Assembly: GCA_016710365.1 (NCBI GenBank)
Contig: JADJVW010000002.1
Location: 186,001 to 250,000 of the forward strand
Length of the DNA stretch: 64,000 bases
Source of the DNA: Candidatus Caldilinea saccharophila
GTDB taxonomy: Bacteria > Chloroflexota > Anaerolineae > Caldilineales > Caldilineaceae
Direction of reading: 5' to 3'
Under the pieces are notes generated by a model. It saw nothing but the letters and a program-made list of their open reading frames with translations, had not been told where the DNA came from and searched no databases. Positions 1-9,327 of this stretch are shown here, piece after piece (the stretch's first letter is position 1; each line of letters starts with the position of its first letter). The position numbers and the translations under genes were made by a program.

Positions 1-179
1 ACAGAAAATGTAGGGACAAATGTCATTCTATCGCGTCCTTTCCGTCCCCTGGAAATCGGGGCAGGATCGGTGCGCGCCGGGAACGGGCGTTTCTTCAGTA
101 TAGAGCCATGCGTTGCAAAGCTGTTGACGTTCTGTTGCAGAAAGTTTTATGGCGAAAAGTTTTTTGCAGAAAAGAAAAA

Positions 180-205
180 GGGCGAGAACGCCTTTGTTCC
201 CGCCC
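180..205 (-). terminator. Probable rho-independent terminator read on the minus strand
   Basis: A 10-bp stem (180-189 with 196-205, one mismatch) closes a 6-nt loop. On the minus strand it is followed by a T-rich tract, the complement of AAAAGAAAAAG at 169-179. It could end the minus-strand homoserine dehydrogenase transcript after it crosses the CPBP gene antisense. The rest of 1-291 shows no gene that I can support. Confidence 0.5.
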
Positions 206-291
206 AGAGAAGATGGTATCTTCTCGTTTGTGAGACACTATATCACGGCTTGTCGAAAGCGACAAAGTAGCGGAAATGAGATGCTTGGACG

Positions 292-978
292 ATGCACTAT
301 GCGCTTTTCGTCATCGGGACAGCGGCGCTGACCGCCTTGATAGGCTACTCCACAGTGGCGACCGCCGTGCTGCTCCGGCGCTGGCAGCCGCCGGGCAATC
401 CGCTGCTCCAGCGCGGCGACGTCGTGCTGCGGCTTGCGCTGATCGGCCTGTGCCTCGGGTTGGGCGTGCTGAGCCAGCTCAGTTGGGCCACGCTTGGCTG
501 GACCCTGCCTCGCCCGCTGCGGCAACTCGCGCTGGGCATGGGGGTGGGGCTGGGGCTGGGGCTGAGCCTTTACGCACTGTCGCGGGGGGCGCAGCGCCTG
601 GCCGGGACGCGCCTCTACAACGCGCAATTCGCGGCCCTGATCACGCCGCACAGCCGCGCGGAATTCTGGCTGGTGCTGCTGGCGTTGGCGCCGGTGGTGA
701 TGCTCGAAGAGCTGCTCTTTCGCAGCCTGCTGCTGGGCGGGTTGACGCCGATCCTGCCGGTGTATCTGCTGCTGATCGGCGGGAGCATCCTCTTCGGCGC
801 GCTGCATCTGCCGCAAGGCCCCGTGGGCATGGCCGGCGCCGGGCTGGCGAGCCTTGTGCTGGGCGCGCTCTTTTTCTACGCGCACAGCCTGCTGGCGCCG
901 CTGGTCGCGCACTATCTCACCAATCTGGTGCAGCTCATCCTGGCCATGCAGGTGAGCCGCCGCGCGTCCATAAATTGA
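292..978 (+). CDS. CPBP family intramembrane metalloprotease (CAAX/Abi type)
   Basis: A 228-residue, very hydrophobic protein with several predicted membrane helices. It carries the three CPBP motifs: EE-x3-R (E139, E140, R144), F-x3-H (F168, H172) and H-x3-N (H207, N211). These residues bind metal and act in catalysis in the family, which includes Rce1-type prenyl-protein proteases and bacteriocin-immunity proteins. The substrate here cannot be told. Start is the ATG at 292; no strong ribosome-binding site is seen. Its last 44 bp overlap the 3' end of the convergent homoserine dehydrogenase gene. The family call is good, the physiological role is open. Confidence 0.85.
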   Translation: MHYALFVIGTAALTALIGYSTVATAVLLRRWQPPGNPLLQRGDVVLRLALIGLCLGLGVLSQLSWATLGWTLPRPLRQLALGMGVGLGLGLSLYALSRGAQRLAGTRLYNAQFAALITPHSRAEFWLVLLALAPVVMLEELLFRSLLLGGLTPILPVYLLLIGGSILFGALHLPQGPVGMAGAGLASLVLGALFFYAHSLLAPLVAHYLTNLVQLILAMQVSRRASIN

Positions 979-2017
979 CCGCATCGCGCAGCATGGCCGC
1001 GGCCGTGGGGAGCGGCTCGCGCTCCCAGATTTTGTGATACATACGCCCGTACAGGTCGCTCTCGATCTCCACGCCCATCTCCCAGCCGTGGCACTGGCCC
1101 AGGAAGCTGTCCGCGGCCACCGGTGTGGGCGCGACCGTCAGCACGTAGCCGGCGCCCGTGTGATCGGTGGTGCGTTCAGCGGTCGCGAGCAGCTTGATCG
1201 TGGCGCCCTGCGCGGCCGCGTGCGCCAGGTGCGCCGCGGTCACGCCGGTGATGCCCGTCACCGCGACGTCGGCCAGCGTGACGGCGCGCGCCAACCCACT
1301 CCCCAACATGCTATTGGCGACGATCACCAGCTTGTTGGCCGCGTCCCAGCCCGCCACGTCGAGCGTGGGGTCGGTTTCGGCGATGCCGCGGCGCTGCGCC
1401 TCGGCCAGTGCGTCCGCGTAGCCGCGCCCCGCCGCCATCTCCGTCAGGATGAAATTGGTCGTCGCGTTGAAGATGCCGCGCAGGCTGAGCACCTCCGCGG
1501 CGATGAGGTCACGGCGACCGATGTTGATCACCGGCAGCGCGCCGCAGACGGTGGCGCTGAAGGCCAGCCCCGCACCGCTGGCCGCGGCGATCTCGTGCAG
1601 TTCGCAATAGGCCAGCACCAGCGGCCCCTTGTTCGCCAGCACCACCGCGATGCCGCGTTGAAGCGCGGCGCGCGCCACGCTCAGCCCCGGCTCGCCGGTG
1701 GTGAGGTTGACGGGCGAGGCTTCCAGCACCAGGTCGCAGGCCAGCGTCGCCAGCACCGCGGCCGGCGCTGCGCCCGCGACAGAGCCCGGCAAGTCGCAGA
1801 CGCGGCCGCCCGCTTCCTTGAAGTGGCGCGTCGCCGCGGGGTCGAAACCGTTTGCCGCAACGGCCACGCCGCTGCTGTCCGCCACGCAGACGACCACAAA
1901 GGCCAGCCCATAGCGCCGCGCCAACGCCGCGTGCTTCATTTCCAGGATGCGCAGGAAGTTACGGTTGACATTGCCCAGCCCGATCAGCGCGGTGCGGATG
2001 GTGTGTGGTGGGTGCAT
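935..2017 (-). CDS. hom: Homoserine dehydrogenase
   Basis: A 360-residue NAD(P)-dependent homoserine dehydrogenase, which reduces aspartate semialdehyde to homoserine on the way to threonine and methionine. It opens with a Rossmann motif (GLGNVN near residue 14). Later come NKGPLV, the substrate-domain motif RGIFNATTNFIL and a D-x-x-G-x-D-A-x-x-K block (DVAGWDAANK), which carry the catalytic Asp and Lys. It lacks the C-terminal ACT domain of the long form, so threonine feedback through that domain is not expected. I start at the ATG at 2017, just before the Rossmann strand. The open frame continues 40 codons upstream, but those residues look non-coding. It converges on and overlaps the CPBP gene by 44 bp. 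Confidence 0.9.
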   Translation of the reverse strand: MHPPHTIRTALIGLGNVNRNFLRILEMKHAALARRYGLAFVVVCVADSSGVAVAANGFDPAATRHFKEAGGRVCDLPGSVAGAAPAAVLATLACDLVLEASPVNLTTGEPGLSVARAALQRGIAVVLANKGPLVLAYCELHEIAAASGAGLAFSATVCGALPVINIGRRDLIAAEVLSLRGIFNATTNFILTEMAAGRGYADALAEAQRRGIAETDPTLDVAGWDAANKLVIVANSMLGSGLARAVTLADVAVTGITGVTAAHLAHAAAQGATIKLLATAERTTDHTGAGYVLTVAPTPVAADSFLGQCHGWEMGVEIESDLYGRMYHKIWEREPLPTAAAMLRDAVNLWTRGGSPAWPG

Positions 2018-2365
2018 GAGTGGACCTTGCGTTCTAATCACGACAACGGATGCAGGGAAACAGCGGATTTTGTCTATCGCCAGGGCAAGAGCAGGTAAAG
2101 CGCCTGGCGCGTCGCCCCCCATTTGCGCTGTGGACAATGTCTGCGGCGCGCCGGGGACGTTGTCCGTGACAACACTAGAGCAAGATCAGCCCGTTAGACA
2201 GCAGGGCAAATCCGTTGTTTCCTCGCATCCGCTGTTGTGTCTTTGCGTTCAAGCACTACAACGGATTCAGGGAAACAACGGATTAAGAGCAGACAACGCT
2301 AGAGCAAGATCAGCCCGTTAGACAGCAGGGCAAATCCGTTGTTTCCTCGCATCCGCTGTTGTGTC
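2018..2365. repeat. Gene-free stretch with a duplicated 69-bp repeat
   Basis: About 350 bp between hom and the CHAT gene without a supported gene. A 69-bp sequence occurs twice as an exact direct repeat at 2175-2243 and 2299-2367. Its core (AATCCGTTGTTTCC, ATCCGCTGTTGT) is the approximate inverse of motifs at 2041-2070 and 2258-2284 (ACAACGGAT, CAGGGAAACA). The region is therefore a cluster of palindrome-forming REP-like units. The second copy overlaps the stop codon of the CHAT gene. Confidence 0.7.
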
Positions 2366-5300
2366 TTACGGCGCCAATTGCGCGCGCCAGCCCTCGATGC
2401 GCGCCTGAAGCGTCGCGTACAAGGGATGGCCGATCTCACGACAGAAGTCGGCAGCGGGCTGTAGATAATCGATGGCGGCGGTCAGATCGCTGCGCTCAGC
2501 CGCGTACGCGGCCAACGTGATCCCCAGGTTGGCCGGCCCCACGCGGTCGCCAACCGCCAGATACAAGGCGCGGGCGCGCGCCAACAGCGCAAACGCCTGC
2601 TCGGCCGCGCCGGCTGCCAGCGCGAGCTGTCCCTGCGCCTTGAGCGTGTTCGCCTCGCCCAGGCGAGAACCCACCTGCCGGAACAGACCCAGCGCCTCCG
2701 CATACACCCCCAACGCCTCGTCGTTGCGCTTGAGAAAGCCGTACACGTCGCCCTGCGCCTGGAGCGTGTTCGCCTCGCCCAGGCGAGAACCCACCTGCCG
2801 GAACAGACCCAGCGCCTCCGCATACACCCCCAACGCCTCGTCGTTGCGCTTGAGAAAGCCGTACACGTCGCCCTGCGCCTTGAGCGTGTTCGCCTCGCCC
2901 AGGCGAGAACCCACCTGCCGGAACAGACCCAGCGCCTCCGCATACACCCCCAACGCCTCGTCGTTGCGATCCTGGAACCGGTACACGTCGCCCTGCGCCT
3001 TGAGCGTGTTCGCCTCGCCCAGGCGATCACCCACCTGCCGGAACAGACCCAGCGCCTCCGCATACACCCCCAACGCCTCGTCGTTGCGCTTGAGAAAGCC
3101 GTACACGTCGCCCTGCGCCTTGAGCGTGTTCGCCTCGCCCAGGCGATCACCCACCTGCCGGAACAGACCCAGCGCCTCCGCATACACCCCCAACGCCTCG
3201 TCGTTGCGATCCTGGAACCGGTACACGTCGCCCTGCGCCTTGAGCGTGTTCGCCTCGCCCAGGCGAGAACCCACCTGCCGGAACAGACCCAGCGCCTCCG
3301 CATACACCCCCCAACGCCTCGTCGTTGCGCTTGAGAAAGCCGTACACGTCGCCCTGCGCCTTGAGCGTGTTCGCCTCGCCCAGGCGATCACCCACCTGCC
3401 GGAACAGACCCAGCGCCTCCGCATACACCCCCAACGCCTCGTCGTTGCGATCCTGGAACCGGTACACGTCGCCCTGCGCCTGGAGCGTGTTCGCCTCGCC
3501 CAGGCGAGAACCCACCTGCCGGAACAGACCCAGCGCCTCCGCATACACCCCCAACGCCTCGTCGTTGCGCTTGAGAAAGCCGTACACGTCGCCCTGCGCC
3601 TTGAGCGTGTTCGCCTCGCCCAGGCGATCACCCACCTGCCGGAACAGACCCAGCGCCTCCGCATACACCCCCAACGCCTCGTCGTTGCGCTTGAGAAAGC
3701 CGTACACGTCGCCCTGCGCCTTGAGCGTGTTCGCCTCGCCCAGGCGATCACCCACCTGCCGGAACAGACCCAGCGCCTCCGCATACACCCCCAACGCCTC
3801 GTCGTTGCGATCCTGGAACCGGTACACGTCGCCCTGCGCCTTGAGCGTGTTCGCCTCGCCCAGGCGATCACCCACCTGCCGGAACAGACCCAGCGCCTCC
3901 GCATACACCCCCAACGCCTCGTCGTTGCGCTTGAGAAAGCCGTACACGTCGCCCTGCGCCTTGAGCGTGTTCGCCTGATCCCACACATTGTCGAGGACAG
4001 TGGCTGCGTCCACCGCCAGCGCCACCCAGGTGACGCGCCGCGGATCATAATTGTTGGTGAGGACATTGCGCCAGGTACGCGCAAAGGTCAGCAGGGCAGC
4101 GGCGGCCTCCGCGTCAGTGGCAAGGCGCGACGCCAACCAGGCCACCGCATTCGCCACCTGTTCCCACTCCCACGGGCGATCATAGGTCATGACCCCACGG
4201 GCGATGGCAGCGTCATATTCGGCCACCACGCCGGCATAGTGCGCCGCGTGCGCCAGGCCGGCCGCGCGCGCCTCGTCGTCATTCAGCGCCAGCAAGGATC
4301 GGGCATAGGCGTGGACAACCTGATGCAGGGTAAAACGCACTTCGCTAGAGTGGCCGCCGGCAGGGGTCGCTTCCAGCCGCGTGAGCAAGCCACAATCGAC
4401 CAGCGTCGCACGCATCTCGGCCGCGGCTTCGGCCTCACTCGCACACCGCGTGCAGCGCGGCGCGTCGAAATCGAGCGGCTGTGGGCCAAAGATGGCCGAA
4501 CGGCGAAACGCAGCTTGTGGCCCATCAGACAGCGCGGCGTAACTCAACTGCAAGACCGCGCCCAGTGATGGGTTCTCGGCGAGGATGCCCAGGCGCGGCA
4601 GCGCGGCAGGCCACTCCAACAGGTGATGAAGCTGGCGGTGCAGGTGCTGCACCGCGTGGCGGGCGCCATCCGCCCGTGCTTGACGGTTGAGCTGGCGTCC
4701 GGCCACATGCAGCGCCAGCGGTAGATCGCCCAGCGCGGCCGCGAGCGTCGCGGCCCCCGCAGGGTCGGCGTCCACCGCGCGGCGCGCTTCGCTCCCGGCC
4801 CTGGACAACATCTCGACGGCGTCGCCGCGCGACAGGACATAGACTTCGTGGTTGCCGGCGCGCAGGTCGTCGGCGACCTGCGCCGAACGCGTCGTGATCA
4901 GGGCGCACGCGCCGTCGCCGCAGGCAGCGAGCAGGGGCAGGGCATCGGCCGCGGCCCACACATCGTCGATCACCAACAGCCAGCGCTTGCCCGTCGTGGT
5001 GCGACGCACCAGCGCGGCGCATTCGTCTACGCTCTGCAGCGCGGCGGGGTCGGCGCCAACTTCAGCCGCCAGTTGTTTGAGGGTGGTGAAGAGGTCTGGC
5101 CGCGGGCCGAGCGCACTCCAGGCGCGGCCGTCGGGAAACGCATCGACCACGGCGGGGTGGTTCGCCAATGCCAACGCCAACGCGGTCTTGCCGATGCCGG
5201 CCGGGCCACGCAACGCCAGGCGCGCCACTGTGGGCAGTTCGGCGGCCAGCTCGTGCAGAAAGCGCGTGCGGCCAACCAGCGTCTCAGGCGGCAGTGGCGG

Positions 5301-6467
5301 TGTGGGCAATGGATGCGCTGAAGGGGCAGCGGCGGCAAACAACGACCCCGCCGCCAGCCGGCAGAAGAGCACCGGCGGCGCCCACACCGGCGTTTTGCGG
5401 TCGTAGAGCAGCCGCCGCGCCCGGTTGAGCGCAACGTCAACCTGCCCGTCGCCGCGCGCGGGGTCGAGCAGCGCGTCGAAGAAATCCGCGGCGAGCCGCC
5501 GCGCGACGTCCATCGCCACCGCGTCCTGCATGGCGACGACCGCGGGACGCCGACGCGTGCAGCCGTACCCCACGCTGGCAAAAGCGTCGCCGCCGTCGCG
5601 CTGCCCGCTGAAACAGGCGGCAAGGAAGATCAGGTGTGGTTTGTGAGCGGCCCCGCTCAGCCTGTCGGCGATGGCGGCGGCCTCCACCGGCTCGGTGGCG
5701 CCGGCGTCCGTTTCGAGCAGCAGCCCGTCGTCGCGGCCGTGCGCGGTGAGATAGAGCAGGTCGCACGCCTCGGCCAGCCGCTGCAGCGTGTCGAGGCTGG
5801 CCGCGCCGCGCGCCAGCGTCCAGCCGGCGTTTTGCAGCGCCGCGTCCAGGTCGGCGGACAGCTCGGTCACGCCGGGCAGCACCGTCACCTGGACGCGGCC
5901 CGCGCGGCTGTGCTGGGTCAGGCCGGCAAGCAGGTCGCGCAGCAGCGGCTCGACCGCCACGGGGCCCATGCCCTCTTCGATTCGCTCCCACGGGTTGGCG
6001 ACGACGACGAGCAGGCGCAGCGGTCGTCGCGGCAACGGTGGGGCCAGCGTGGCCTGCAACGCGTCGAAACGGGTGAAGGGCGTCGCCTCGTCCGCGGCGA
6101 GCGGAAGGGGCGTGGCGTCAATGGCGGGGCCGTACATCAGCTCCCACGGCAGGCCGTGCAGCGGATTGTCGGCGTCGTGGATGCACAGTTCCACGCGCAC
6201 GCGGCGGGAAATGGCGCCTCCGCGGCGTTCCAGGAAAAAGGATGAGATTTTCGGCGTGAAGATGCGGGCGGCCAGCGCCGCGCCCACCGCGTCGGGATCT
6301 ACGCGGCCGCGTTCCCGCCATTTGCGCACCTCCGCGGCGGTGATGGTGACGGCGTCATGCGTCAGCCCGCCCGCAGAGCCATCGTGCAGTTCGACGCGAT
6401 ATTGGTCGCCACCGGTGCAGCGGATTTCAAAGCGCAGGGTGAGTGATAGGTGGCGGGTGGGAGGCAT
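2366..6467 (-). CDS. CHAT protease / NB-ARC ATPase / TPR STAND protein (frame interrupted)
   Basis: A large STAND-type signalling protein of about 1366 residues once one base is removed. From the ATG at 6467 it has a caspase-like CHAT domain with the catalytic pair His243 (TAHG) and Cys285 (AACFSG). An NB-ARC ATPase follows, with P-loop GPAGIGKT at 421-428, Walker B LLVIDDVW at 497-504 and an LPLALHVAG motif. Then come a helical region and eleven nearly identical 40-residue TPR units (2641-3980), plus a degenerate C-terminal TPR part. In related proteins the repeats sense a ligand, the ATPase oligomerises and CHAT cuts target proteins; several such proteins act in phage defence or cell suicide. 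Repeat unit 6 has six C at 3307-3312 where the others have five. As written, translation therefore shifts and stops at 3147, giving a truncated product of about 1106 residues. The upstream extension to 6728 covers intergenic repeats and is not counted. Confidence 0.88.
2641..3980 (-). repeat. Eleven tandem 120-bp TPR-coding repeats
   Basis: Eleven 120-bp units, each coding for one 40-residue TPR. Apart from the extra C in unit 6, they differ only at three places: Lys or Gln before AQGD, GFLK or RFQD after VY, and Asp or Ser in VG(D/S)RLG. In coding order the states are K-GFLK-D, K-RFQD-D, K-GFLK-D, K-GFLK-S, Q-RFQD-D, K-GFLK-S, K-RFQD-D, K-GFLK-D, K-RFQD-S, K-GFLK-S, Q-GFLK-S. This is near-perfect homogenisation with recombined alleles. 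Copy number in the assembly may be uncertain. Confidence 0.97.
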
Positions 6468-6520
6468 GGGGAGATTATCCCACCAAGCCATCCAGACGCC
6501 AAGAAGAATGGTCGCGGATC

Positions 6521-6711
6521 GGGTGGCAACCGCGAGATATTGAGGGTTGGCGCAAACCGTCGGGCTGGTAGCCCGACCTACGGATTGGGTGGCAACCGCG
6601 AGATATTGAGGGTTGACGCGAACCGTCGGGCTGGTAGCCCGACCTACGGATTGGGTGGCGGCAGAGTATGGGTCTTGACGCGAACCGTCGGGCTGATAGC
6701 CCGACCTACTG
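6521..6711. repeat. Three tandem 66-bp repeats with a GTCGGGCT hairpin
   Basis: Three units with a 66-bp period (6521-6586, 6587-6652, 6653-6711; the third diverges at its left end). Each contains a perfect 8-bp stem, GTCGGGCT / AGCCCGAC, with a 3-nt loop at 6559-6577, 6625-6643 and 6691-6709. They fill the divergent gap between the CHAT gene and the HAD gene. This is a REP-like palindrome family, not coding. Confidence 0.9.
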
Positions 6712-6758
6712 TCTCCCTGTCTCCCCAATTCCCCGCGCGCATGGTATCATCCCTCCTC

Positions 6759-7529
6759 ATGATTCAAGCGCTGACTTTTGATTTTTGGGACACGATCGCG
6801 GCCGACGATTCGGACGAGCCAAAGCGGGCGCAGATGGGGCTGCCTTCCAAGGCGGACGAGCGCGTCGTGCTCTTTGTCGACCACATCGTGCGCCGCTATC
6901 CGCACATCGAGCCGGACGAGGCCGCGCACGCGTATCGCCAGGCCAACGCGCGCTTCCGCGAGGAGTGGCGCAACCACCAGCAGACGCCGAGCGTGCACCG
7001 CCGCCTGAGCTACGCCTACGACTCGCTGGGGTTGACGCCGCCGCCGGGCAAGTACGCGGCGCTGGTGCGCGAGGTCAACGAACTGGCGCGCGCGATCGAA
7101 ACCATGGAGGTGCGGATTGCACCCGACTTTGCGCCGCACATCCACGTCACGCTGGCGGAACTGGCCGCGCAATACACGCTGGGCATCATCTCGGACACGA
7201 TCCACACCACCGGGCGCGGGGTGCGTCAACTGCTCTATCAGCAGGGGTTGCTCCAATACTTCAGCCTCCTGCTCTTTTCAGACGAAGTGGGCGAATCGAA
7301 GCCTTCGCCGCGCATCTTTCGCCGCGCCTCGCTCGAACTGGGGCTGCCCGCGGCCAGGATCGCCCACGTCGGCGACCGCGAAAGCAACGACGTGGCCGGC
7401 CCGCTGGCGGTGGGAATGCGCGCCATCCTCTACAACGGCATCGTAGACCGCGGCAGTGAGCGCACGCGCGCCCACGCCGTATGCCCGGACTTTCGCAAAC
7501 TACCTTACCTCGTCAAGCGGATGCGATAA
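6759..7529 (+). CDS. HAD-superfamily hydrolase (subfamily IA)
   Basis: A 256-residue haloacid-dehalogenase-like hydrolase. Motif I is FDFWDT, so the nucleophile Asp is present but the usual second Asp, two residues on, is Trp, as in DxYGT-type dehalogenases. Motif II is the Ser of IISDT, motif III the Lys of GESKPSP, and motif IV is GDRESND. The substrate is unknown; dehalogenase, phosphatase or phosphonatase activities all occur in this subfamily. Start at ATG 6759 gives the usual short lead to motif I; an ATG at 6741 is also possible. The next gene begins two bases after its stop, so the two are likely co-transcribed and perhaps translationally coupled. Confidence 0.85.
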   Translation: MIQALTFDFWDTIAADDSDEPKRAQMGLPSKADERVVLFVDHIVRRYPHIEPDEAAHAYRQANARFREEWRNHQQTPSVHRRLSYAYDSLGLTPPPGKYAALVREVNELARAIETMEVRIAPDFAPHIHVTLAELAAQYTLGIISDTIHTTGRGVRQLLYQQGLLQYFSLLLFSDEVGESKPSPRIFRRASLELGLPAARIAHVGDRESNDVAGPLAVGMRAILYNGIVDRGSERTRAHAVCPDFRKLPYLVKRMR

Positions 7530-7531
7530 CC

Positions 7532-8854
7532 ATGACCTTTGTCACCGACCACAGTCTGGCGCCGATCTTTGCAGAACTGGCCGACCGCTTCGCCGCGGGC
7601 TTTCCGGTGGCGCGCCCTGCGGTGCGCACTGTGGGGCGCGAGGCGGAATTTCCCATTGTGTCGGCCACGGGAGAGGCGGTCAACGCGCGGTGGCTCTGGC
7701 AGACGCTGCTGACCAACAGCCAGTTGCAGCCGGAATATGGCCCGGGTGGGCTGGGCCAGCGCGATTTCATCGTCGGTCTCAAGGGGCCGGATTATACCTA
7801 CGCGCTCGAGGTCGGCGTGGGCACGATCGAGATCAGCACCCGCCCCTGTCGCGATCTTTTTGAGCTGCAGACGCTGATGGGTGACGCGGTGGCGCATCTG
7901 GTGAGCGCGGCGGCGCGTGCGGGCTGGCGCGTGCTCGGCTATGGCGTACAGCCGCTCAGCCCGCCGCGGCTTCGCATCATGTCACCCAAGCAGCGCTATT
8001 TTAGCCTCTACCGCGCCATGGCGGAGCCGTGGCTGTGGTACACCGTGACCGCGGCGGACCAGCTTCACGTGGCGATCAGCCGCGGCGAGATGGTGCAGAT
8101 GCTCAACTATGGCAGCCTGATCACGCCGATCATCATCGCGCTGTGCGCCAACTCGCCGGTCTACGCGGGCCGCGAAAGTCCCTACGCCAGCGCGCGCGAA
8201 GGGGTGATGGCCGCGATCCGCGCCAACGAGCACCGGCACGGCATGTTGCCGCGGCCCATGCGCGACCTGGCGGACTTTGTGGAGACGATCGCCCAGGCCA
8301 CCTATCTGATCGTGCGCGCGGACGGCGAAATCGTGCCCAGCTCGATCCCTTTCACCGAGTATCTGCGCGCACACGGCGCCGACTATGCGGCTTTTTTGTT
8401 TCACGAGCATTACATCTGGAACAGCGCTCGGCTGCGCGCCGCGTACGGGACGCTGGAAATTCGCCCGGCGTGCCAGCAGCCCTGGACGGAAACAATGGCG
8501 GTCGCCGCGCTCAATCTGGGGCTGGTGGAGGCGGAGCCGTCGATCCATGCGCTGATTGTTCACGAACTTGGCGACGACTATTGGGCGCGGATGCGCACCT
8601 ATCACCAGCAGGTCATCCGCTTTGGGTTGGACGCGCCGCAACCGAGTCCGGAGTTCCTGACGCGCGTGCTGATGCAGGTGGAGATGGCATTGGCGCAACG
8701 CGGCTTTGGCGAGGAGCGCCTGTTGGCGCCGCTTTGGCGCCGGCTCGAACGGCGGCAGAACCCTGCGCAGCGCGCCCGCATCGTCTTTCGACACGACGGG
8801 TTGCTGGGTCTGCTCAACCACACGACCATTCGGCCAGGCGAGGTCAAACAATAG
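7532..8854 (+). CDS. gshA: Glutamate--cysteine ligase, GCS2 family
   Basis: A 440-residue member of the GCS2 carboxylate-amine ligase family, which joins glutamate and cysteine with ATP to give gamma-glutamylcysteine, a precursor of glutathione, ergothioneine or related thiols. Family features are [10 protein letters not shown] near the N-terminus (Mg/ATP-binding acidic residues), [11 protein letters not shown], the TAADQLHV block and [14 protein letters not shown]. The start at ATG 7532 lies two bases after the HAD stop. The family also contains YbdK-like ligases, so the thiol product is an inference. No glutathione synthetase lies nearby. Confidence 0.8.
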   Translation: MTFVTDHSLAPIFAELADRFAAGFPVARPAVRTVGREAEFPIVSATGEAVNARWLWQTLLTNSQLQPEYGPGGLGQRDFIVGLKGPDYTYALEVGVGTIEISTRPCRDLFELQTLMGDAVAHLVSAAARAGWRVLGYGVQPLSPPRLRIMSPKQRYFSLYRAMAEPWLWYTVTAADQLHVAISRGEMVQMLNYGSLITPIIIALCANSPVYAGRESPYASAREGVMAAIRANEHRHGMLPRPMRDLADFVETIAQATYLIVRADGEIVPSSIPFTEYLRAHGADYAAFLFHEHYIWNSARLRAAYGTLEIRPACQQPWTETMAVAALNLGLVEAEPSIHALIVHELGDDYWARMRTYHQQVIRFGLDAPQPSPEFLTRVLMQVEMALAQRGFGEERLLAPLWRRLERRQNPAQRARIVFRHDGLLGLLNHTTIRPGEVKQ

Positions 8855-9116
8855 AGCAGTTGCAGGACATCCGCCTTGTAACGCAAAGCCAGTTTGCGCC
8901 TCTCTGCGCCGCGCAGCAGACCCGCTTTTTCACGATCGATGCGCGCAACATCGAGGCTTACCCTGAAGCATTTCTGGCGGCGCCGGCGATATCGGTGGGG
9001 TTGCCGCCGGTGCACACCTTAGCGTTGCGCAACCTCAGCCCAGACGCCGCCATCTCAAACGTGGGATTCAATAGGTGACAGCAATGCTGTGGCGCCGCGC
9101 GATGGGAGGATAGCGA

Positions 9117-9326
9117 TCAGGGCTGCTCCAATTGATCGGCGAGGGCTTCCAGCCAATTTACAAATTGGCGGATGTCGGCTGCGACTTGTCGCCAAGCCGC
9201 GGGATACCGGTCGACCAATTGCGTAATGCGCACCTGATCGAGTTCGCACCCGTACATGTTATGCAGCACGTGGCGAAATGCCAGGCATTCGCGCAACGCA
9301 TCCACACTTGACGTAGACTGGCTCAT
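9117..9326 (-). CDS. Short HEPN/HepT-like protein, putative toxin remnant
   Basis: A 69-residue protein starting one base after the stop of the nucleotidyltransferase gene. The segment FRHVLHNMYGCELD resembles the core of HepT-like HEPN RNases (FRH-x4-Y) and the following helices fit the C-terminal half of that fold. Usual family members are about twice as long, so the N-terminal helices appear to be lost. The canonical catalytic RX4-6H spacing is not clean here (R-x3-H). It may be an inactive or minimal partner of the MNT antitoxin upstream. Confidence 0.6.
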   Translation of the reverse strand: MSQSTSSVDALRECLAFRHVLHNMYGCELDQVRITQLVDRYPAAWRQVAADIRQFVNWLEALADQLEQP

Positions 9327-9327
9327 G

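Noticed and set aside
2641..3980. Possible CRISPR or diversity-generating retroelement
   Set aside because: The repeats are adjacent with no spacers, they code in frame for TPRs, and no Cas or reverse transcriptase gene is present. The changes are not adenine-specific.
2472..4568. Long plus-strand open frame opposite the TPR repeats
   Set aside because: It is the complement of the TPR array; its repeats (RPSASAYTPNASSL, etc.) mirror the minus-strand gene and match no known protein pattern.
8855..9116. Coding-like plus-strand stretch after the GCS2 gene (RLVTQSQFAPLC...)
   Set aside because: Only about 70 codons open, no start or ribosome-binding site and no family recognised; left as intergenic, possibly a gene remnant.
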